This document shows, piece by piece, positions 1 to 6,600 of a DNA stretch of 7,132 nt. Each line of letters opens with the position of its first letter. The stretch's first letter is position 1. Source of the stretch: Candidatus Omnitrophota bacterium (GTDB lineage: Bacteria; Hinthialibacterota; Hinthialibacteria; Hinthialibacterales; JAKPRU01); NCBI GenBank assembly GCA_029557025.1, contig JAKPRU010000394.1:1-7132 (forward strand), in the 5' to 3' direction. The position numbers and the translations under genes are program-made. The notes below the pieces were generated by a model. That model worked only from the letters and a program-made list of their open reading frames with translations. It searched no databases and was not told where the DNA came from.

Positions 1-141
1 CGGTAAGGGGGATTCTTGTCCTTGTCTGCTGCTGTCCCCGCACAGTGAGAATGTCATCCCCCGGAGGTTACCGTAAGACAAGTTTTATCCGAAAGAAGAC
101 TTGGCACAGAGGGGAGCGGCTCGATGTGGCACATCCTCCCA
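1..141. other. Non-coding stretch downstream of the DUF2442 gene, with two inverted repeats
   Basis: I see no convincing gene here. Positions 1-13 (CGGTAA then GGGGGAT) pair with 56-62 (ATCCCCC) and 68-73 (TTACCG), interrupted by a five-base bulge at 63-67 and enclosing a loop of about 42 bases. The left arm starts at the window edge, so the structure may extend further. A second element at 123-135, GATGTGGCACATC, is an odd palindrome (six-base arms, one central base) lying 7 bases beyond the last gene's stop codon. Neither is followed by a clear T-run on the minus strand, so I do not call an intrinsic terminator. Confidence 0.5.
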
Positions 142-399
142 TTAGGCATCTCCTGTAGCGGGGGCTGTATCAAGAACCCGCCATCGGGCTTCAATTGTAT
201 CTGCCGATAAATCCGCTCCGCAATCCCATTCGACGAAATATCCTCCGTTGCGAATCTTCATAAATTCGTTTCGGTCTTGGAGATCGACAAATGCCTCATA
301 TTCCAAATAGGGACGCACGTCAAAAGTTCCCATTCGACCGTCATCGGAAACAACGGTCAGAATCCAGTTTGACTGGGGGTGAACCTCTACAATTCTCAT
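142..399 (-). CDS. DUF2442 domain protein, putative partner of the DUF4160 protein
   Basis: This 85-residue protein matches the DUF2442 pattern along most of its length: a start like MRIVEVHP, a central G(x)FDVRPYL, then FVDLQD, and a C-terminal VEWDCGADLSADTIE block. The family is small, soluble and cytoplasmic, of unknown biochemical function, and is repeatedly found next to DUF4160 genes, where the pair is often listed as toxin-antitoxin-like. That role is not shown by this sequence. The ATG at 399-397 overlaps the stop of the preceding gene as ATGA, so the two are probably translationally coupled. An AAGGA box eight bases upstream supports the start. The stop is TAA at 144-142. Length is normal for the family and no lesion is visible. 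Confidence 0.85.
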   Translation of the reverse strand: MRIVEVHPQSNWILTVVSDDGRMGTFDVRPYLEYEAFVDLQDRNEFMKIRNGGYFVEWDCGADLSADTIEARWRVLDTAPATGDA

Positions 400-668
400 T
401 GGTCGAGTCCTTTTATTGGAAATGGCTTTTTACCACCTGCCGTCAATTCCCAGTCGGCAAGGAGATCTTCTTGATGAATCTCAATCCACGCAACCACCAA
501 TTTCTGTTTGTTCGGGGGCAAATGACCGGAGAGAACTTCCCCGTCAACAATCGAATACACTGCCACTTGCCCCTGGTAATCGGCATGGATATGCGGTAAG
601 TGATGTTTCTCGATATCTCGAAAGAACATCCGAATAAGAATTCCGTAAAACATCGAAATGGTTGGCAT
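396..668 (-). CDS. DUF4160 domain protein, toxin-antitoxin-like pair member
   Basis: This 90-residue protein is a clear DUF4160 member. It has the hallmark start MPTISMFYGILIRMFF, then the LPHIHADY segment with its conserved histidines (about residues 24-29), then GEVLSGHLPP, a helix VVAWIEIHQEDLLADWEL and a short tail. Family members are about 80-95 residues, so this one is complete. DUF4160 proteins commonly sit immediately upstream of DUF2442 proteins, as here, and the pair is often listed as a toxin-antitoxin-like module; the reaction is unknown. The ATG at 668-666 is supported by GGAAG about nine bases upstream. The gene follows the broken QueC-like fusion by about 60 bases, or 6 bases if that protein originally ended at the TGA at 677-675, so it may be read from the same transcript. 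Confidence 0.88.
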   Translation of the reverse strand: MPTISMFYGILIRMFFRDIEKHHLPHIHADYQGQVAVYSIVDGEVLSGHLPPNKQKLVVAWIEIHQEDLLADWELTAGGKKPFPIKGLDQ

Positions 669-730
669 CTGTGTTCACTTCCATGTTGTCCGACGCATCG
701 CAGTTCTGTTGAAGCCGCGCGGAGTACAAT

Positions 731-1243
731 TTATTTTCCCGTCTTCTGGGCAGTACGAGAAAACCTTGGCGAGGCGCAGGACAGTCCTTGCCGGTACAGG
801 ATTACGTGAGATAGGCGGGGCGGATTGTCACCGATTCTTCGCTTCCGACCGCCAAGTCCGGTTGCCTGCCGCCGTTGCTGCTCGATAGCGTCGATCTCTT
901 GTTGATGCCTTTCCGCGGTATCCAGGTCCCCGGATTCCTCAGCAATCTTCTTGAGATATTCGAGATCAGATATTCGTTTCTTGTACTCTTTCAGAGCCTT
1001 ATCGTCCAACACTTCTTCCCCATCTTCCCCCGAGACAGTCAACCCTTGCTCCAGCAAGACTCCTTCGACTTCTGATCCAGGACCTGATTCACTGAGAGAA
1101 TGCTGAGCCAGTTTCGCGGAGGCACGGGAATATAGTTCCATTGCAGTGATTTCTTTTCCAGGATTCGATAGAAAGATGCAGAGGTAGTCCAGACCTTTGG
1201 ATTGGCGAAGATTGAAAATTTCACCCCCAGCAAATCGGATCTC
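731..1243 (-). pseudogene. C-terminal module of the QueC-like fusion: winged-helix-like segment, coiled coil, GLGGR motif
   Basis: After the amber codon the same frame reads EIRFAGGEIFNLRQSKGLDYLCIFLSNPGKEITAMEL. I recognise this pattern from C-terminal modules of some bacterial regulators and ATPases (W-x-I-x-F-x-G, then SKGL-x-YL-x-x-LL, then PG-x-E-I-x-A-x-EL); I cannot name a Pfam entry with certainty. A linker containing GEDGEEVLDDKA follows, then a charged coiled coil (YKKRISDLEYLKKIAEES to the DAIEQQRRQAT helix), then GLGGRKRR. An ATG at 1141-1139 opens a 136-codon stretch ending in TAA 733-731, but it has no obvious ribosome-binding site and starts mid-domain. The last 40 residues look unlike the family; a shifted frame ending at TGA 677-675 reads KVFSYCPEDGKIN, closer to what I expect, so a further indel near 770-840 is possible. 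Confidence 0.6.
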
Positions 1244-1483
1244 CTACATTTCCCCTTTTCTCCGGAAAACATAATCCTCCAATTCTGATTCCGGCTGTTC
1301 CTCTCCTGTTCCTGTCGCCCCAGACGAACCGGACGCCAAGCGTAGCAGACAGGTTTCCGGTAGTTCCCCACTGGCGAGCAGGGAGCCGTTCTTTTCAATG
1401 CCTTTCCCAATGACATCCTGGACTTTCCTGGCATGTCTCTGATGCAACTCAAAGATCTTGGCAGCTGCAGCATCATGGGAATC
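1244..1483 (-). pseudogene. C-terminal end of the QueC-like domain plus linker (third segment, ends at TAG)
   Basis: In this frame the sequence after GGGG reads DSHDAAAAKIFELHQRHARKV, then DVIGKGIEKN and SGELPETCLLRLASG. This resembles the helical C-terminus of QatC-like proteins, where a block close to LPETCLLRL closes the domain. A Gly/Ser/Glu-rich linker follows (SSGATGTGEEQPESELEDY) and then VFRRKGEM and TAG at 1246-1244. The TAG aligns with a tryptophan in the downstream module pattern, and the frame continues open for about 170 codons beyond it. The continuity of protein-like sequence before and after the codon is the evidence for a nonsense change rather than a true gene end. No RBS-supported start begins this segment. 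Confidence 0.65.
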
Positions 1484-2340
1484 CCCATGTACTGTAATAC
1501 TCGACCCACCTCTCCGTAGTGCGCAAAAAATCCTCCGGTGTCCATCGTTGAGATCTCTCTTGACATCTGAATATACGACACCAGCATTGCCAGAGAGTCC
1601 TCTTTGTTTCTTTCTCCACTGAGGAGGTCCACTCTGTACTCCGATTCAGGATCGGCGCTCTCAAGTCCTGCCGCAAGAACCGCAAAACGACGATCAATAC
1701 ATTGGGAACACGCACCACAATGCGGCTTGGCGATTGTCATTTCCCGGGTACGGGTACAACTTGTGGTGTATTGGATCAACTCCGAGCATCCCGCAGATCC
1801 GATCAGTTCAAGAACTTCCGTTTTCGTCTTCCACAGGAAGGGATTCTCAACACTGAACTCTCGACCGGCGATCTCGGAAAACAACCTGGCAAAACCATCC
1901 AGAACCCGAGGATGGGTGGTTCGGGTGGCTCGCGCCCCCACCACCTCCCCGCAAATCGGCAGATTCAGACTGACAACTCCATTTTCATAAAACCTGATCC
2001 GCGAAAGATTCCACATCTGCGCCACGGTTGTTCCCAAAGCGGCGTATAGAAAAGATCGGCTGCGCTGGGTGTACTCATGGCTGAGACTCTTGTCTTTCCG
2101 AATACTGACAGGGATGTATATCGGTGGCTGTTGCGATTTTTCCACCAGCGAATTCATCAGGTCTTGGCGACGTGTCTCCATGGCATCCGTGGACTGATGA
2201 TGCACCAGCACAACTTTTTGCCCATCCAATACGGATTGCTGAACAGCGCCCCCAAGGGAATCAAGCCCACCGGAAAAGAGGATGACTTCCTCCGGATTTT
2301 CCGATTCAGTGCCTTCCTGCACACCATCGAGATATTGTTG
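1484..2340 (-). pseudogene. QueC-like ATP-pyrophosphatase core segment (frame 2 of the broken gene)
   Basis: This segment carries the catalytic features. VILFSGGLDSLGGA (SGGLDS at 2274-2257) is the PP-loop that binds ATP phosphates in the QueC/N-type ATP-pyrophosphatase superfamily. Further on come NPFLWKTKTEV and a zinc-binding region with Cys codons at about 1758, 1719, 1710 and 1701 (TTSCTRTR... HCGACSQCIDRR). A GTG at 2322 could start it internally, but it lacks a convincing ribosome-binding site and lies inside the first segment's coding region. Beyond GGGG (1486-1483) this frame stays open to 1039 but reads as unrelated, arginine- and serine-rich sequence, so I end the genuine part at the tract. 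QueC itself uses 7-carboxy-7-deazaguanine, ATP and ammonia; defence-associated relatives may use a different acceptor. Confidence 0.72.
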
Positions 2341-2755
2341 CCAAGGGGGGGCTTTCCGTCAATTCAGTAAACTCAAAGTGATACTCGTCCTCCGAGAGAA
2401 AACTCAACGTGGAACTGAGCAGACCATTGAGTTTCCGGCTGTTCCAGACCTTGGGTTTCCGCACGGGAATCCTGAAGAATAATTCTCGCCTCCACTTCTC
2501 GCCGAGTTTATCAGCCGTATCCCTTCCCCGCGTTATTGCCTGGTCCGCACAGTAAACGTATGTGGCAATTTCGATCAGGTCAACAAAAACCGGGGGAATA
2601 TCCTTCAGCATATACCGCCGGATATCTTCGATCCGGAGATCCACATTTTTCGTAGACCCCCAGAGATTGAGAGACAGCGGCCTGGTTTCCCCGAAGGAAA
2701 GATTTTCATCGGAGACTCCCCCACACAGGATGGCGCGTCTATTCGACATCCTCAT
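2306..2755 (-). CDS. N-terminal segment of the QueC-like protein, as it would be translated without recoding
   Basis: Read as is, this gives 149 residues. The first 137 (to ELTESPP) look like the N-terminal domain that precedes the ATP-binding core in QatC-like proteins. It has an LNLWGS motif near residues 30-34, a helical stretch IRRYMLKDIPPVFVDLIEIATYVYCADQA, and a WRRELFFRIPVRKPKVW segment resembling a compact alpha/beta domain. The last 12 residues, after the seven-C tract, look like an out-of-frame tail ending at TGA 2308-2306. In the alternative frame the tract is followed by WQQYLDGVQEG leading straight into the SGGLDS core. The ATG at 2755-2753 overlaps the TGA of the Met-Gly protein gene as ATGA, so translation is probably coupled. 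Whether the segment is stable or functional alone is unknown. Confidence 0.65.
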   Translation of the reverse strand: MRMSNRRAILCGGVSDENLSFGETRPLSLNLWGSTKNVDLRIEDIRRYMLKDIPPVFVDLIEIATYVYCADQAITRGRDTADKLGEKWRRELFFRIPVRKPKVWNSRKLNGLLSSTLSFLSEDEYHFEFTELTESPPLATISRWCAGRH

Positions 2756-3525
2756 GTGCCTCCCCGTTTCAATTCATCGGAGATCTTTCGCACCGCCATG
2801 TGAATAAAACGGCCCGCTTGTTCCTGGGATATCCCGCTTTTTTCCCAATTCTCCCTGGACAACCACTCCGCCGAAATTCCCTCGACAGCACGGGATGCTT
2901 CACGGCAATGATCTCTGAGGGAATTGGAGAACTCGGATTGCTCTGCTAACGTCGCAAACCGCTTTCCCTCACCAATGTGTTGAGGAAGAGCACGACTCAG
3001 AAAATAATCGATATACTTATGGATAAGCCGACCCAGGAAATCTCCCGTAAACTGACTGAACTGTTCGTTCGTTGCCAGCCCTGAAAAAGTACGCTGAACC
3101 TCCCCTGGAGGAGATCCGAGGAGACTTGGCAGACGGCTCCCGATTATCTTCGAGATGGTCTCAGCGGCGGCCATTTGCCCCATCTCGCCCAAATCGGTTC
3201 GATCCCGGTTGTTTGGCAGGCGTTTGTCAATAGCCTCGGAAAATGCGCCGACAATCTCCATCAGGCCCGGCGCGTCGGAAACTTCCAAGCCTGCCTGTCG
3301 AAGGGCACTAGCGAAGTCTTCGGAACGAGCCGCTAGAGGAATCTGGGCGAGAAGCCAGAGGGTGTTCACAAGGCCCGTGTCTTTAGAGGCCAAACTAAGC
3401 CCTCGTTTGGCCACAGAAACCGTCGCATTCGCGATCTCGGGAACTTCCCCGCCTTGCTCAATAAGTTGAACGACCGGAATCCACTTTTTCCCGCCGAGCG
3501 GCTTCCCTAATCGTACATGGCCCAT
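2752..3525 (-). CDS. QatB-like Met-Gly helical protein, probable partner of the QueC-like enzyme
   Basis: This protein of 257 residues is predicted soluble and almost entirely helical. It begins MGHVRLGKPLGGKKW, followed by a helix-rich body with LWLLAQIPLAARSEDF (57-71), RTDLGEMGQMAAAE (109-122) and HKYIDYFLSRALPQHIG (169-185), an HCREASRAVEG block near 206-215, and the C-terminal FIHMAVRKISDELKR. I know this pattern as an uncharacterised family encoded beside QueC-like defence genes, comparable in position and Met-Gly start to QatB; no catalytic motif is visible. The ATG at 3525 follows an AAGGTG box at suitable spacing, 75 bases after the helicase gene. Its TGA overlaps the QueC-like gene's ATG. 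After Met removal Gly2 would be the free N-terminus, a plausible modification site, which is inference. The reading frame is intact. Confidence 0.75.
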   Translation of the reverse strand: MGHVRLGKPLGGKKWIPVVQLIEQGGEVPEIANATVSVAKRGLSLASKDTGLVNTLWLLAQIPLAARSEDFASALRQAGLEVSDAPGLMEIVGAFSEAIDKRLPNNRDRTDLGEMGQMAAAETISKIIGSRLPSLLGSPPGEVQRTFSGLATNEQFSQFTGDFLGRLIHKYIDYFLSRALPQHIGEGKRFATLAEQSEFSNSLRDHCREASRAVEGISAEWLSRENWEKSGISQEQAGRFIHMAVRKISDELKRGGT

Positions 3526-3600
3526 CTTGAATTCACCTTTCAGAGATAATCTGTGAGGTTCCAGGACTCCACAAACTCGGTCCCGAAATCCCCGCCCCCA

Positions 3601-6600
3601 TCAGATAACCAACCGGATCGTCGGGTCTTTCCATTGCGACGGGTCCGGCCTGTCCGGCGGGCCAAGGTTTTCAAGGCTCGCAACGAGATCGTTGAGAGTC
3701 TCGATTCGACGTGGCCCGTTCCGCGTCATGGCGATGAACTCGCAGGACCTTCCCCCGGACGATTCGATTATCCAGAAATGCCCCTTGGCGGAATCAGACT
3801 GCACTTCCTGGCTCACCTGGCCCTTCTCAAGATCTGCGAACAAATGCCCTCCCGGCGAGAGAAATTCATGGCTCTCGAAATGATCCTCGAACACATCGCC
3901 GCTTGTTGTCGCTCGAATGGATTCGGACATGCCGGGCAGTTGCAGGGAATATGATCGGTAATCCAGTTTCTTCCAGTCAATCTCCGGGGGGCGAATATCC
4001 GGTCGGTTCAGGGAGGTGTCGATCTGTTCCAGGGTCAGGGCCGGTTCCGGCAGATCCGGCATCTCCGCAGCTTCTTCTACAACATCGTCAATATCAAAGG
4101 CCACACGCTCGCTTTCCTCCACCATCTGTTCAATATCGGCAGTACACCGAGCCTGCCCTGCATCGCGCCGTGCAGGCGGCTGCAACGTCAACCTTTCAAA
4201 CTCTTTTGGCAGGCGGGAAAGGATCGGCTGAAGTCTCCCGACGATTCCCTGAAAAAGGTTGATCCGACTTGCCAACGCAAAGTAAATATCGGCTTCAACG
4301 GTATTCTTATAGGCCAGATTGATGATCCGAATCGTCGGATATTGCTGCCCGATCCGGTCAATCCGCCCGATCCGTTGCTCAATTTTCATCGGGTTCCAGG
4401 GCAGGTCATAGTTGATCAGCGCGCCGCAATACTGAAGATTCAGGCCTTCACCGGCGGCATCGGTGCAAACAAGAAGGCGGATTTCTTTCCGTTTCAGCGC
4501 CTGTCTCACACTCTCTTTGCTGCAAATCGTCCAAGATCCGCCCCCATCCCGCCGTTCTCCTCCACGTCCTGAATAGCAGGCAATCGACTTATCGCGGAAA
4601 TGTTCCGCCAGATAGTCTTTCAGGTAATCCATTGTGTCGGTGTAGTGCGTAAACACGAGTGCCGAGTCATAGCCCTCTGCGAAAATCCCCTCCAATTGGG
4701 ACTTCAGTTCCCTGGCTTTGCTGTCTGTGCCCAGTTGCGCAATCTGTTTCAGAATCGACTTGATTTCTGCGTCCTCTTCATCTTCGCGCGACTGGCAAGC
4801 CAGCGCGAATGCACATTCCGCGTCCATGATTTCTTCCTGGATCTCGTCTTGGGAAATATCCTCCTCGTCGATAGGTTCGGACTTCCGAGCCAGGCGATTG
4901 GTTAATGTGCATCGAAGCGCATGAAAAGAGCTGGCCAGACGGCGGCGATAGATGGTCATCACAAATCCGATTGCCGTCCGTTTTTCCGGGGCGGCACGGT
5001 TGTAGGTTGTGCTGATATAGTCTTCCACACGGTTGTAAAGCGCCCGCTCCGTCGGGGAAAGACTCACCGCAATATCGCGAGGATCACGGGTCGCAATCGG
5101 CGTTTCAAGCAACCCCCTCTTGTAGTAAGACCGCAACAATTCACGGGTATGTCGGGCCATCAGGAAACGGATGGGGCTGAATCGCCGAAGAACCCGGAGA
5201 GCGCCCTGCCGGGTATTAGTCTCCAACCGCTTGAGCGGAATACCGCTCTTGTCTCGCAAGGCTTTCAGGACCTTCTGTCGTCCCAACAGGCCCAATTCCG
5301 GGACGGCTTTCTCTAACTCCTTCTCGTCCACAGGGCCAAAACACAGTTCAGTGTCCTGGAACATCTCGCAGAGGAATCTCATGTCATCATGGCTTGGATT
5401 CCCGCGAGCAGTCTCAAAATACCTGAGAAAATCACTCTCACTCGCCGACCATCGGGGAGGTAATCCAAGCAGGTTTAATAAATCCCAAACCTCAATGGGA
5501 TGAATCTGCATCGGTGTTGCCGTCAACAACAGTAGTGCCTGGCATCGTGACCGCAGTTCACGCATCAACCGCAGCAGCGCGTTCGGCCCGCCTTCCTGGG
5601 GACTCCCCGGCGCTTTCCGCCGCGCATGATGCGCCTCATCCAGCACAATCAGGTCCCAGTCGTCTGCTTCCAGCAAATCCTGAACACGGTCTCTGCGACG
5701 CATCAGGTGGCTGGAACACAGGACAAACCGTTCCTCGTGCCATTCGTGGCGACCGACTTTCTTTTCCGGGGAACCTTGCCAGCCGTGGGTTTGCTTCCAG
5801 AGAAGCCGCTGTCCATCGTAAATCGGTACATTCAGGTTGAATTTCTCATAGAGTTCGTTCTGCCATTGATGCAGGATACCGGCAGGAACCAGAACCAGGA
5901 TTCGCCGCGCCATGCCCGACAGCCAGACCTGACGGATCAACATTCCTGCCGTGATTGTCTTTCCGAGTCCCACTTCATCGGCAATCAGCAGACGGAACGG
6001 CCAGCCGTTGTGCATCCGTGTAAAGGTCCGCATCTGGTGCGGCCAAGGCTTCACACAGGAGGTCACCACTCCCACTTGCATCCCATTCCACATGCGAGCC
6101 GCATTGTGGATATAGGTCCAGACCGCTCGGCGTTTCTCATCCGGTGTGAATGAATAAAGACTCGGTTCTTCATCGGTCAGCGGCTCACCCGACCCGTGTG
6201 TTGGTTTTCTGACGGGTCTGTCGTCCTTGGGAAGAAACTCAAGGAGTTTCTGTTTCGCCGCTTCAGGAAAAGTAAAGACCCGCACGGTGCTCATCTGGTC
6301 CACCCACAAGCGCGAAAATGCCCGGACTTCATCTTGAACATGCTGCGCTTCCCGCTCTCCCGCCCAGGAACAATGCACGTGAAAACTCTCGCGATTATCG
6401 ATCCATCCCCCCTTAGTCTCATTGATACTCCCACTGAAACTGATCTGGTTCCCATCTCGGTCTGTAATAATGCCCACTTTCTCGTGATAGATCCCGTGCG
6501 AAACCACAGGCGTCCCGTCGGCAGCGACCGGCACGGCGACTTTTACATCCAGCCGACCGTGGGCCACCATCCAGGCCAGGGCTTCCAGACCGTTCCGGGC

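Larger units (their letters stand above)
731..2755 (-). pseudogene. QueC-like (QatC-like) enzyme fused to a C-terminal coiled-coil module; interrupted by two frameshifts and one amber codon
   Basis: Three reading-frame segments join into one protein of roughly 670 residues. The order is: an N-terminal domain (2755 to about 2345); a QueC-like ATP-pyrophosphatase core with SGGLDS at 2274-2257 and four zinc-ligand-type cysteines; a helical end (LHQRHARKV... to LPETCLLRL); a linker; and a C-terminal module with coiled coil and GLGGR. QueC enzymes make preQ0 for queuosine and archaeosine, and QueC-like relatives occur in defence systems such as Qat and some CBASS types. Three lesions break it here: a frame change at the seven-C tract (2351-2345, minus strand), another at GGGG (1486-1483), and TAG at 1246-1244 where the family pattern predicts Trp (TGG). 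Removing one C and adding one G restores continuity. The two indels cancel, so the first and third segments share a frame. The start overlaps the upstream gene by ATGA. Decay, recoding and sequencing error are all possible. Confidence 0.75.

Noticed and set aside
1..73. Integron attC site formed by the bulged inverted repeat
   Set aside because: The arms do not contain the GTTRRRY / RYYYAAC core sites expected of attC, and no integrase is in the window.
291..809. Plus-strand small open frames over the DUF4160/DUF2442 pair and the fusion tail
   Set aside because: Both minus-strand genes match known families with good ribosome-binding sites and ATGA coupling, so the plus-strand frames are shadows.
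1039..1482. Tail of the 427-codon frame (1484 down to 1039) as a real protein end
   Set aside because: The residues after MGIP are arginine/serine-rich and unlike the family, while the neighbouring frame gives family-like LHQRHARKV... LPETCLLRL sequence.
1604..2049. Plus-strand open frames opposite the QueC-like core
   Set aside because: They are antisense shadows of a recognisable catalytic domain, with no ribosome-binding site or family pattern.
3526..3600. Terminator or promoter in the 75-bp gap between helicase and Met-Gly gene
   Set aside because: Only a weak bulged stem (about 3553-3574) is seen, with no T-run and no convincing -10/-35 pair; the gap looks like a normal intra-operon spacer.
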